From Pseudomonas nitroreducens (GTDB lineage: Bacteria; Pseudomonadota; Gammaproteobacteria; Pseudomonadales; Pseudomonadaceae): DNA of 64,000 nucleotides. Position 1 is the first letter of the stretch. The number at the start of each line of letters is the position of its first letter. The DNA is taken from assembly GCF_024170165.1 (NCBI RefSeq), contig NZ_JALJXP010000001.1, positions 682,001-746,000 on the forward strand, read 5' to 3'. Made by a program: the position numbers and the translations under genes. Of the stretch, positions 7,099-16,193 are shown in pieces. The notes beneath the pieces are model-generated. The model was not told where the DNA came from and did no database searches. It saw only the letters and a program-made list of their open reading frames with translations.

Positions 7099-7761
7099 TC
7101 ACAAACCTTCGAGCAGCGCCCGGTAGTTTTCCTGGGCGGCGAATTCCTCGGTGTCCTTGGGCCCCTGACGACTGTCCGGCTGGCGCACCGCCAGCAATTG
7201 GGCGACGCCAAAGCTTCGCGCAGCCCGCAGGATCGGCAGGCTGTCGTCGATGAACAGGCTGCGCGCCGGGTCGAAACCGACATCCGCCCGCAGCGCCTGC
7301 CAGAACTGCTGGTCTTCCTTGGGGAAACCATAGTCGTGGGAGCTGATCAGCCGGTCGAACCAGGGCGACAGCTCCACCCGCTGCAGCTTCAGCGACAGTG
7401 AATCGCGGTGCGCGTTGGTGATCAGCACCGCGCGCTTGCCGTGGCGGCGCAGCCCGGCGAGGAACAGGTCGGCATCCGGACGCAGAGCGATGAGGTCGGC
7501 GACCTCGCGCTTGAGGTCGAGGATCGACAGCCTCAGTTCGCGGCTCCAGAAATCCAGGCAGTACCAGTTCAGTTGACCGGCGTTGTCGCGGAACAGCGGC
7601 AGCAGCTCGGCGTCGGCCTGGGCGCGGCTGATGCCATGGTGCTCGGCGTAGCGTTGCGGCAGGTGTTCGAGCCAGAAGTGGTTGTCGAAATGCAGATCGA
7701 GCAGGGTGCCGTCCATGTCGAGCAGGACGGTGTCGATCTGGTTCCAGGGCAGGCGTGGCAT
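7099..7761 (-). CDS. yrfG: HAD-family phosphatase, YrfG-type GMP/IMP nucleotidase
   Basis: A protein of 220 residues (E. coli YrfG has 222), starting at the ATG at 7761 (MPRLPWNQIDTVLLDMDGTL). The HAD nucleophile motif is DMDGT, with Asp15 and Asp17. Motif II is seen in VLITNAHRDSL, and later motifs in FPKEDQQFW and SLFIDDSLPIL. The family hydrolyses purine nucleoside monophosphates in the cytoplasm. It is divergent from nudE, with a 126-base promoter region between them. In PAO1 this appears to be PA5177. Confidence 0.85.
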   Translation of the reverse strand: MPRLPWNQIDTVLLDMDGTLLDLHFDNHFWLEHLPQRYAEHHGISRAQADAELLPLFRDNAGQLNWYCLDFWSRELRLSILDLKREVADLIALRPDADLFLAGLRRHGKRAVLITNAHRDSLSLKLQRVELSPWFDRLISSHDYGFPKEDQQFWQALRADVGFDPARSLFIDDSLPILRAARSFGVAQLLAVRQPDSRQGPKDTEEFAAQENYRALLEGL

Positions 7762-7887
7762 GCTGGGCTTTCGCAAAAGGGTGTCGCAATTGCACCGCCG
7801 GCGGACGGAAACGGCGCGATATCTGACACGGAGAATCGGAAAAGGCGGGTTATCATAGCCGACCCGGCCACCCCCAGGAGTCGCCCC

Positions 7888-8454
7888 ATGCGTCAGAAAC
7901 CCACGGTCCTCGCCCGAGAGATCGTTGCCAGAAGCCGGCTCTTTGCCGTCGAGGAGCTGCAGCTGCGCTTCTCCAATGGCGTCGAGCGCACCTACGAGCG
8001 CCTGGTGGGCAAGGGGCAGGGCTACGGCGCGGTGATGGTGATCGCCATGCTCGATGCCGAACACGCCGTGCTGGTCGAGGAATACTGCGCCGGGGTCGAC
8101 GAATACCAGCTGTCGCTGCCCAAGGGGCTGGTGGAGCCGGGCGAGGACATCCTCGATGCCGCCAACCGCGAGCTGAAGGAAGAGGCCGGCTACGGCGCCC
8201 GCCAGCTCGAACACATCACCGAACTGTCGCTGTCCCCCGGCTACATGAGCCAGCGCATCCAGGTGGTGCTCGCCCGCGACCTTTACGAGGAGTCGCTGCC
8301 CGGCGACGAGCCCGAGCCGATGGGTGTGGACAAGATCAACCTGCGCGAGCTTTCCAGCCTCGCACAGAATGCCCAGTTCAGCGAAGGACGGGCCCTGGCC
8401 GCACTCTATCTGGTGCGTGACCTGCTGACCCAACGAGGAGAATTCCAGCCGTGA
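7888..8454 (+). CDS. nudE: ADP compounds hydrolase NudE (Nudix)
   Basis: A protein of 188 residues starting at the ATG at 7888, seven bases after AGGAG. The Nudix box is complete (G, then REL-EEAG: GEDILDAANRELKEEAGY, about residues 91-108). E. coli NudE hydrolyses ADP-ribose, NADH and Ap3A. The stop overlaps the start of cysQ, so the two are translationally coupled; the nudE-cysQ pair is conserved in gammaproteobacteria. Confidence 0.93.
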   Translation: MRQKPTVLAREIVARSRLFAVEELQLRFSNGVERTYERLVGKGQGYGAVMVIAMLDAEHAVLVEEYCAGVDEYQLSLPKGLVEPGEDILDAANRELKEEAGYGARQLEHITELSLSPGYMSQRIQVVLARDLYEESLPGDEPEPMGVDKINLRELSSLAQNAQFSEGRALAALYLVRDLLTQRGEFQP

Positions 8455-9272
8455 TGAATGCTTTCCTGCCTGCCGTGATCGACCTGGTGCACAAGGCGGG
8501 CGATGTGATCCTGCCGTTCTGGCAGGGCGACCTGGATGTCCAGAGCAAGGCCGACGAGTCGCCGGTGACCGCCGCCGACCTGGCCGCCCACCGCGTACTG
8601 GCCGATGGTCTGCGCGCGCTGGCGCCGGACGTGCCGGTGCTCTCCGAGGAAGATTGCAACATCCCCCTGGAGCAGCGTGCACAGTGGACGCGCTGGTGGC
8701 TGGTGGATCCGCTGGATGGCACCAAGGAGTTCATCTCCGGCAGTGACGAGTTCACTGTCAACGTTGCCCTGATCGAGCACGGCCGTGTGGTCTTCGGCGT
8801 GGTCGGCATCCCTGCCAGCGGCCGTTGCTACTACGGCGGTGCGGGCCTGGGCGCCTGGTGCGAAGACCGTGGCGACGAGCCCGAAGCCATCGAGGTGCGC
8901 ACCGAGCCGGACGACATCTTCACCGTGGTGGCCAGCAAGCGCCACTCCAGCCCGCAGCAGGAACGCCTGCTGGCCGGCCTGGCGCAGCGCTTCGGCGACC
9001 TGAACCTGGCCAGCATCGGCAGCTCGCTGAAGTTCTGTCTGCTCGCCGAAGGCTCGGCGGACTGCTACCCACGCCTGGCGCCGACCAGTCAGTGGGATAC
9101 CGCGGCGGCACAGGGCGTGCTGGAAGGCGCCGGCGGCGAAGTGCTGGACGTACGCGGCGAGCCCTTCACCTATGAAGCGCGCGAGAGCCTGCTCAACGAG
9201 TCCTTCCTGGCGCTGCCCAAGGCGGCACCGTGGCGCGCAGACCTGATCCAGCTGGCGCGCGCGCTGGACTGA
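8454..9272 (+). CDS. cysQ: 3'(2'),5'-bisphosphate nucleotidase CysQ
   Basis: A protein of 272 residues of the inositol monophosphatase-like family. The metal-binding signature is VDPLDGTKEF, with EEDCN upstream and WDTAAAQGVLEGAGG near the C-terminus. CysQ recycles 3'-phosphoadenosine 5'-phosphate made in sulfate assimilation. The ATG at 8454 overlaps the nudE stop as TGATG; a GTG one codon upstream (8451) is closer to the GAGGAG at 8435-8440 and is an alternative start. It is the last gene of the block that corresponds to PAO1 PA5181-PA5175. Confidence 0.93.
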   Translation: MNAFLPAVIDLVHKAGDVILPFWQGDLDVQSKADESPVTAADLAAHRVLADGLRALAPDVPVLSEEDCNIPLEQRAQWTRWWLVDPLDGTKEFISGSDEFTVNVALIEHGRVVFGVVGIPASGRCYYGGAGLGAWCEDRGDEPEAIEVRTEPDDIFTVVASKRHSSPQQERLLAGLAQRFGDLNLASIGSSLKFCLLAEGSADCYPRLAPTSQWDTAAAQGVLEGAGGEVLDVRGEPFTYEARESLLNESFLALPKAAPWRADLIQLARALD

Positions 9273-9296
9273 CCTGCGCTTCATCCGGTAGGCGTA

Positions 9297-9320
9297 CGCC
9301 CGGCATTTACTTGCCGGGCG
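9297..9320 (+). terminator. Hairpin downstream of cysQ
   Basis: A 9-bp stem, CGCCCGGCA / TGCCGGGCG, with a 6-base loop begins 25 bases past the cysQ stop. It has no T tract, so termination is uncertain; it may be part of a repeat. Confidence 0.35.
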
Positions 9321-9321
9321 G

Positions 9322-9344
9322 TTCGCGAGCAAGCTCGCTCCTAC
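9322..9344. repeat. Single REP palindrome
   Basis: TTCGCGAGCAAGCTCGCTCC then TAC is a REP unit in inverse orientation, the same type as the pair at 51298-51369. It lies between cysQ and mutM, where two blocks that are separate in PAO1 meet. Confidence 0.75.
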
Positions 9345-9371
9345 GTAAAAGTCCCTCAGATACCGTACTCC

Positions 9372-10184
9372 ATGCCCGAATTACCTGAAGTCGAAACCAC
9401 CCGCCGGGGCATCGCGCCCCACCTCGAAGGTCAGCGCGTCAGCCGCGTGATCGTCCGCGAGCGGCGCTTGCGCTGGCCGATCCCCGAGGACCTGGACGTT
9501 CGCCTGTCCGGGCAGCGCATCGTGAAGGTGGAGCGGCGCGCCAAGTACCTGCTGCTCAATGCCGAGGTGGGGACGCTGATCAGTCACCTGGGCATGTCCG
9601 GCAACCTGCGCCTGGTGGAATGCGGCACGCCGGCAGTGCGCCACGAGCATGTGGATATCGAGCTGGAATCGGGAATGGCGTTGCGCTACACCGATCCGCG
9701 CCGCTTCGGTGCGTTGCTCTGGAGCCTGACGCCGCTGGAGCACGAACTGCTGCGCCACCTCGGCCCGGAACCGCTGACCGATGCCTTCGAGGGGGAGCGG
9801 CTGTTCCAGCTGTCGCGCAATCGCAGCATGGCGGTGAAGCCCTTCATCATGGACAACGCGGTAGTGGTCGGCGTGGGCAATATCTATGCAACCGAGGCGC
9901 TGTTCGCCGCCGGCATCGACCCGCGCCGCGAGGCCGGGACCATTTCGCGGGCGCGCTACGTGAAGCTCGCCCAGGAGATCAAGCGCATCCTCGCCATCGC
10001 CATCGAGCGCGGCGGCACCACGCTGCGCGACTTCGTCGGCGGCGACGGCCAGCCCGGCTACTTCCAGCAGGAACTCTTCGCCTACGGTCGCGGCGGCGAG
10101 CCTTGCAAGGTCTGTGGTTCGACCCTGCGCGAGGTGCGCCTCGGCCAGCGCGCCAGCGTCTACTGTCCGCGCTGCCAACGCTGA
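9372..10184 (+). CDS. mutM: Formamidopyrimidine-DNA glycosylase (Fpg/MutM)
   Basis: A full-length 270-residue MutM, which removes 8-oxoguanine and formamidopyrimidines. Pro2 and Glu3 of [13 protein letters not shown] are the catalytic N-terminus. HLGMSGNL carries the conserved lesion-probing segment, and the C-terminal zinc finger is CKVC(16)CPRC. It begins the block that follows PAO1 order from PA0357. Confidence 0.97.
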   Translation: MPELPEVETTRRGIAPHLEGQRVSRVIVRERRLRWPIPEDLDVRLSGQRIVKVERRAKYLLLNAEVGTLISHLGMSGNLRLVECGTPAVRHEHVDIELESGMALRYTDPRRFGALLWSLTPLEHELLRHLGPEPLTDAFEGERLFQLSRNRSMAVKPFIMDNAVVVGVGNIYATEALFAAGIDPRREAGTISRARYVKLAQEIKRILAIAIERGGTTLRDFVGGDGQPGYFQQELFAYGRGGEPCKVCGSTLREVRLGQRASVYCPRCQR

Positions 10185-10235
10185 GCCCGGCGCCCGCCCT
10201 CAAGCTGCGCAGTCCAATCTGCCCATAACAACAAT

Positions 10236-10255
10236 GGCCCCCGCAGAGGGGCCTT
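10236..10255 (+). terminator. Terminator after mutM
   Basis: GGCCCC / GGGGCC form a 6-bp stem with a 6-base loop, followed by TTC. It is 51 bases past the mutM stop and just before the next start, so it may be leaky. Confidence 0.4.
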
Positions 10256-10265
10256 CAGGTGATCC

Positions 10266-10844
10266 ATGTCCGGCAATTATCTGCCTCGCAACCCTTTCGC
10301 CGAGGCGCTCGGCCACGCCATGCTGCGCCTGCCCGGCTGGCGTATCGAAGGTGCGCTGCCCAAACTCGACAAATTCGTGGTGATCGGCGCGCACCATACG
10401 TCCAACTGGGACTTCATCCTGTTCCTGGCGGTCAAGTTCGTGCTGCGCCTGAACGCCCGCTGGTTCGGCAAGCACACAATCTTCCGCGCACCCTTTGGCG
10501 GCCTGATGCGCCGCTGGGGCGGCATCCCGATCCAGCGCCACCTCAAGCTGAACACCGTGGATCAGGCGATCCAGGCCTTCGGTGACAACCGCGAGATGAT
10601 GCTGATCCTCTCCCCGGAGGGCACGCGCAGGAAGGTCGAGCGCTGGAAAATGGGCTTCTACCACATCGCCCGTGGCGCAGGCGTGCCCATCGTGCTGGCG
10701 GCGCTGGATTACCCCGGCCGACGCATCGTCATCGGCGAGCCGTTCTGGCCCACCGGCGACGAGTCCGCCGACCTGCGCCGCATGCTGGCCTTCTACCGTC
10801 CTTTCGTGCCGAAAAAGCCTGAATACGCATTCTTCGGCGATTGA
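10266..10844 (+). CDS. 1-acyl-sn-glycerol-3-phosphate acyltransferase-like (PlsC superfamily) protein
   Basis: A protein of 192 residues. The acyltransferase motif I is HHTSNWD (His-x4-Asp, residues 40-46). Motif III-like LSPEGTR is near residue 117, and the proline of motif IV is in the [10 protein letters not shown] segment. It is shorter than PlsC itself and lacks its N-terminal membrane helices, resembling the small glycerol acyltransferases common in Pseudomonas. Acyl transfer to a lysophospholipid or related lipid is inferred; the substrate is not evident. Confidence 0.82.
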   Translation: MSGNYLPRNPFAEALGHAMLRLPGWRIEGALPKLDKFVVIGAHHTSNWDFILFLAVKFVLRLNARWFGKHTIFRAPFGGLMRRWGGIPIQRHLKLNTVDQAIQAFGDNREMMLILSPEGTRRKVERWKMGFYHIARGAGVPIVLAALDYPGRRIVIGEPFWPTGDESADLRRMLAFYRPFVPKKPEYAFFGD

Positions 10845-10854
10845 AGGCTGTCAC

Positions 10855-10882
10855 GCGACAAGTCACGGAGCGCTGTTATAGT
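10855..10882 (+). promoter_or_regulatory. Likely sigma-70 promoter
   Basis: GCGACA and TATAGT are 16 bases apart, with the -10 element 46 bases upstream of the ATG at 10928. The -10 is strong and the -35 is moderate. Confidence 0.45.
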
Positions 10883-10927
10883 TATGGCAGTCTGCCTGCC
10901 CAACTACACAAAAAAGGACTTCCCTCC

Positions 10928-11266
10928 ATGAACGTGTTCCGCACCGCCGCCACTGCAATGGCCCTGGTCTGTGCATTCTCGGTGTTGCCGGCCGTTGCTC
11001 AGGAAGAAGTGAGCAACGTCAGCGGTGATCCGACCTATGTCGTCTCGGCCCCGCCGTTCTACTCCATGATGGGCGACCTGCTGATCGCGCGCCCGCTGCT
11101 GATCGCCGCCACCGTGGTAGGCACCGCTGCCTTCGTGGTGACCCTGCCGTTCAGTGCGGCCGGCGGCAACATCGGCGAAGCGGGCAAGGCGCTGGTCGTC
11201 GATCCGGGCAAGGCCGCCTTCGTGCGCTGCCTGGGCTGCACCACCAGCGGCTACAAGAAGGACTGA
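10928..11266 (+). CDS. Small exported/membrane protein of unknown function
   Basis: A protein of 112 residues starting at the ATG at 10928. Residues 1-24 form a Sec signal peptide ending VAQ, followed by a short polar stretch and one hydrophobic segment at about residues 53-77. The C-terminus has a CLGC pair. Relatives in Pseudomonas are often labelled multidrug transporter, but nothing seen here supports transport. It is followed by the Na/Pi transporter 73 bases later on the same strand. Confidence 0.75.
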   Translation: MNVFRTAATAMALVCAFSVLPAVAQEEVSNVSGDPTYVVSAPPFYSMMGDLLIARPLLIAATVVGTAAFVVTLPFSAAGGNIGEAGKALVVDPGKAAFVRCLGCTTSGYKKD

Positions 11267-11339
11267 TCCGTCGTCCTGCTCCGGGGTGGCGTGTCCGCCC
11301 CGCCAGCCCGGCTTGCCGGGTAAGTCCTGTGGGTAGCCC

Positions 11340-13187
11340 ATGAACCTGAGCGGCCTGAAGAAGCACCTGCGTCCGCTGCTTCTGCTGCTGGTCGCCGTCA
11401 TCCTGGGCTACACCTTCTGGTCCAGCGCCGGTCTGTTGCAGTTGGGAGCGGGCCTGGCGCTGTTCCTGTTCGGCATGCAGTGCCTCGAAGAGGGCCTGCG
11501 CGATCTTGCCGGCAGCCAGCTCGAACGCTGGCTGGAGAAGAGTACCGCCACCCGCGGCAAGAGCCTGCTGTTCGGGCTGTTCGGCACCTTCCTGCTGCAA
11601 TCCTCGACCCTGGTCTCCCTGCTCACCATCGCCTTCATCAGCACCGGTCTGATCCAGCTGGCCGGTGGCATCGCGATTCTGTTCGGCGCCAACCTCGGCG
11701 CGACCAGCGGCATCTGGCTGCTGGCGCTGGCCGGGCAGAACCTCAGCCTGAGCCCCCTGGCGCTGCCGCTGCTGGTATTCGGCGTGCTGATGGGCTTCAA
11801 CGGCGCCAAGAGCAAGGCCGCCGGACGCATCCTGCTGGGCATCGCCTTCATCTTCCTGGGTATTGACCAGATCAAGGACGGCTTCGGCAGCTTCGGCGAC
11901 GCCATGGACATGAGCGAGCTGCGCTACGAAGGCATGCTCGGTGCGCTGCTGTTCGTCACCTTTGGCATCCTCATCACCGTGGTGCTGCAGTCCAGTCATG
12001 CGACCCTGATGCTGACCCTCGCCGCCCTCGCCGGCGGCCAGCTGGAACTGGGCCAGAGCCTGGCCATCGCCATCGGTTCCAATGTCGGCAGCAGCGTGAC
12101 CACGGCCTTCGTCGGCTCCCTGGGCGGCAACCGCAGCGGCCAGCGACTGGCCCTGGCGCACGTGCTGTTCAACGTGGTGACCGGGGTGCTGGCGTTCCTC
12201 CTGCTCGCACCGCTGACCTGGCTGGTGCACTGGCTGGTGACGCCGGTGGGGCTGGCGGACAACCCGATGATCCAACTGGCGCTGTTCCACACCCTGTTCA
12301 ACGGCATGGGCGTGGTGCTGTTCTGGCCGATCCAGGGTGCATTGGCCAATGCGCTGGTGCGCTGGCTGCCGGAGGTCGAAGAGCCGGCGGTGCTGATCAC
12401 CGACATGGCTCCGGCGCTGCCCAGCATCGAACGTACCCATGCGCGCTACCTCAATGAGCGCGCGCTGGACTCCGCCGACGCCGCCGCCAGCGCGGTGTTG
12501 CAGGAGCTTCGGCACCTGGGTCGGCTGAGCATCGAGGTGATCTGCCACGCGCTGTACCTGCCGGTGGACATGCTCACCCAGCCGCGGGTCGATGAGAATG
12601 AGCTGCGCGCCGCGCCGGATCGCCATGCGCTGGCCGCGGAAGTGCTCTACCAGCGCCATATCAAGGGCGTGTACGGCGACCTGCTGAGCTTCATGAGCCG
12701 CCTGGAGGTGCCGCTGGACGAGGAGCACCAGCGTTTCTGGCTGTCCTGCCAGGTGGTGGCGCTGCAACTGGTGGATGCGGTGAAGGACGCCAAGCACCTG
12801 CAGAAGAACCTCGGCCAGGCACTGCAAGGCGAGACATCGGCGCTGAGGGAAACCTACGTCGAGCTGCGCCGGCACCTGCTCGCCATGCTGCGCGAGGTGC
12901 GCGCGCTGGGCTCGCTGCTGGGCGGCGATCTGCCGGAAGAAGCCCTGGTGGCGCGCCTGCAGCTGCTCGACGAGAGCGCTGCGGAGTTCGACGCGGCGTT
13001 CCGCCAGCGGCTGTTCGCCGCTGTGCGCCGGCAGGAGCTGGACGGCCTGCAGATGAGCTCGCTGATGAACGACCTGGGCTACGTCAGCCGGATCATCCAG
13101 AGCCTGCGCAACGTGCTGCAACTGGGCACCGAACATGGTCTGTTCGATGCCCGCGAAGAGGACGCTCCAGCCCTCATCCTGCCCTGA
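11340..13187 (+). CDS. Na+/phosphate cotransporter family protein (NptA/YjbB type) with PhoU-like tail
   Basis: A protein of 615 residues. The first 330 or so hold about nine membrane helices and the two inverted Na/Pi repeats, each with the diagnostic QSS motif (LLQSSTLVS near residue 84 and VVLQSSHATLM near 218). The remaining 280 residues are soluble and helical, like the PhoU-related domain of this family. Phosphate export or uptake with sodium at the inner membrane is inferred. Its stop codon directly abuts the stop of the convergent ggt gene with no base between. Confidence 0.88.
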   Translation: MNLSGLKKHLRPLLLLLVAVILGYTFWSSAGLLQLGAGLALFLFGMQCLEEGLRDLAGSQLERWLEKSTATRGKSLLFGLFGTFLLQSSTLVSLLTIAFISTGLIQLAGGIAILFGANLGATSGIWLLALAGQNLSLSPLALPLLVFGVLMGFNGAKSKAAGRILLGIAFIFLGIDQIKDGFGSFGDAMDMSELRYEGMLGALLFVTFGILITVVLQSSHATLMLTLAALAGGQLELGQSLAIAIGSNVGSSVTTAFVGSLGGNRSGQRLALAHVLFNVVTGVLAFLLLAPLTWLVHWLVTPVGLADNPMIQLALFHTLFNGMGVVLFWPIQGALANALVRWLPEVEEPAVLITDMAPALPSIERTHARYLNERALDSADAAASAVLQELRHLGRLSIEVICHALYLPVDMLTQPRVDENELRAAPDRHALAAEVLYQRHIKGVYGDLLSFMSRLEVPLDEEHQRFWLSCQVVALQLVDAVKDAKHLQKNLGQALQGETSALRETYVELRRHLLAMLREVRALGSLLGGDLPEEALVARLQLLDESAAEFDAAFRQRLFAAVRRQELDGLQMSSLMNDLGYVSRIIQSLRNVLQLGTEHGLFDAREEDAPALILP

Positions 13188-14891
13188 TCAGCGCAGCGGC
13201 GCCGCCAGTTCGGTCGCCAGGCCGATGCCGCGCGGGTCGCTGGCGGACTGCACTTCACCGGACTTCTTGTTCCACAGCAGCACCTGTTGGTTGCCGTAGG
13301 CGCGGCCTACGTCCTTGAGGGTGTAGCCACGGCGCTGCAGATCGGCCATGTCGGCGGCGGTGAAGGCGCGCGGTTCATGCTCGATCACGTCGGGCAGGTA
13401 CTGATGGTGGTAGCGCGGCGTGGACACCCAGCGCTGCACCGGCTTGCCGTCCAGGTAATCGAGCATCGCCAGCAGCACCATGCTGGGAATCCGGCTGCCG
13501 CCCGGCGTGCCAAAGGCGGCCAGTTCCGTGGGGCTTTCGATGAAGCTCGGGCTCATGCTCGACAGCGGGCGCTTGCCGGCGGCCACGGCATTGGCCTGGC
13601 TGCCGGCCAGTTGGTAGGCATTGGCGCCGCTGACGTCGGTGGCGAAGTCGTCCATCTCGTCGTTGAGCAGCAAGCCGGTGCCGGGAACGGTGAAGGCCGC
13701 GCCGAACGGCAGGTTGACCGAGAGCGTGGCGGCCACGGCGTTGCCGTCGGCGTCCATCACCACGAAGTGCGTGGTGTGATCGCCTTCGCGCCAGGCTGGC
13801 GCTGGCGGCAGGGCGGAGCTGGGCGTGGCGCGCTGCGGATCGATACCGGCGGCCAGGCGCTTCAGGTAGTCCGGCGCGAGCAGCTGGTTGACCGGGTTGG
13901 CGACGCGATCCGGATCGCCCAGCAGGCCACGGTCGCGGTAGGCGCGGCGCAGGACTTCCACCACATAGTGCGCGCGCTGCACCGGCTCGGCCTTCTGCCA
14001 CGGCAGTTGCTGCAGCATGCCCAGGCTCTGCGCAAGGGCCACACCGCCGGCGGAAGGCGGCGGGGCGCTGATCAATTCACGGCCGTCGGCCAGCGGGTAG
14101 CGCAGCGCCTGGCGTTCGACGGTGCGATAGCTGGCCAGGTCTTCCAGGCTCCACACGCCGCCGGCGGCGCGCACACCTTGGACCAGTTTCTCGGCGGTTT
14201 CGCCTTCGTAGAAACCGGTGCGGCCGTAGCGCGCCAGCTTCTCCAGGGTGTTGGCCAGCTGCGGCTGGCGCATCAGGCTGTATTCCTCGGGCAGGTTGCC
14301 CTGGTCGAGGAAGATGCGTGCGGTCTCGCGGTCCTTGCGCATCGCGTCGAGGCGCCAGGAGGCCCGGTCGATGTAGACGCGGTCGATGGACACGCCGTCG
14401 GTGGCCAGGCGGATCGCCGGGACGAGGTTATTGGCCAGGGTCTTGCGGCCGTAGCGGCTGGAGATGTCCGCCAGGGCAGCGGGCAGGCCGGGAATGCCGG
14501 CAGCCAGCGGGCCGTTGAGCGAGAGCTGCGGATCGACCTTGCCGTTGCGTTCGTACATCCGCGCGTGGGCGGCCAGCGGGGCGCGCTCGCGGGCGTCGAT
14601 GAAGTGGTAGGTCGGCGGGCTGCCGGCCTTGCGCAGCAGGAAGAAACCGCCGCCGCCCAGGCCCGAGCCATAGGGCTCGACCACCGCCAGCGCGGCGGCG
14701 ATGGCCACGGCGGCGTCGAAGGCGTTACCGCCGTCGGCGAGGGTTTCCAGGCCGGCCACGGTCGCCGATGGGTGCGCCGTGGCGACGCTGGCCTGGGCCG
14801 GATGTTCCGCGGCCTGCACGGCGAAGCTCAGCAGCAGGAGGCTGCAGAAGCCGAGCAGGGAGGCGCGGGAGCGGGAGTTCAACAGGGACAT
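13188..14891 (-). CDS. ggt: Periplasmic gamma-glutamyltransferase
   Basis: A protein of 567 residues with a signal peptide (residues 1-27, ending VQA). The proenzyme self-cleaves before the nucleophile Thr374 in GDHTTHFVVMD, giving large and small subunits. Conserved substrate-site segments include GGGGFFLL (oxyanion region), RERAP and PLSSMSPS. It cleaves gamma-glutamyl bonds of glutathione in the periplasm. It is the third gene of coaD-fdx1-ggt on this strand, 123 bases after fdx1. Confidence 0.93.
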   Translation of the reverse strand: MSLLNSRSRASLLGFCSLLLLSFAVQAAEHPAQASVATAHPSATVAGLETLADGGNAFDAAVAIAAALAVVEPYGSGLGGGGFFLLRKAGSPPTYHFIDARERAPLAAHARMYERNGKVDPQLSLNGPLAAGIPGLPAALADISSRYGRKTLANNLVPAIRLATDGVSIDRVYIDRASWRLDAMRKDRETARIFLDQGNLPEEYSLMRQPQLANTLEKLARYGRTGFYEGETAEKLVQGVRAAGGVWSLEDLASYRTVERQALRYPLADGRELISAPPPSAGGVALAQSLGMLQQLPWQKAEPVQRAHYVVEVLRRAYRDRGLLGDPDRVANPVNQLLAPDYLKRLAAGIDPQRATPSSALPPAPAWREGDHTTHFVVMDADGNAVAATLSVNLPFGAAFTVPGTGLLLNDEMDDFATDVSGANAYQLAGSQANAVAAGKRPLSSMSPSFIESPTELAAFGTPGGSRIPSMVLLAMLDYLDGKPVQRWVSTPRYHHQYLPDVIEHEPRAFTAADMADLQRRGYTLKDVGRAYGNQQVLLWNKKSGEVQSASDPRGIGLATELAAPLR

Positions 14892-15014
14892 GGCATCTCA
14901 CGAACCGCCGGCAGGGCCGGCTGGAAAACCAAACGGGGCGAAGGTGGAGGATAGACAATCCACAACGCCCCGGGTTTGTGAGAACTCAATGAAAAAGTGT
15001 CGAAACGCGCGAAG

Positions 15015-16061
<1,047 letters not shown>

Positions 16062-16080
16062 CCTGGTCCGGCTCTGTTCC

Positions 16081-16156
16081 GTAGGGCGAATAACCCGGAT
16101 CGGGTTATTCGCCGGCCAACCTGCGGCGGATAACGCTGGCGCGTTATGTGCCCTGC
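16081..16156. repeat. Intergenic palindromic repeat pair (GTAGGGCG / GCGGATAAC family)
   Basis: Two roughly 32-base units occur: GTAGGGCGAATAACCC with its own inverted half to 16112, and GGCGGATAACGCTGGCGCGT onward to 16156. The same family is present at 20748-20824 in the other orientation. It differs from the REP elements. No open frame is present. Confidence 0.7.
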
Positions 16157-16193
16157 GGCAGCGCGGGAGTCGGCATGGGCGCCCGGGTGCGTG

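Noticed and set aside
9297-9320. A standard Rho-independent terminator after cysQ.
   Set aside because: The stem is good but there is no T tract on either side; kept only as a hairpin with low confidence.
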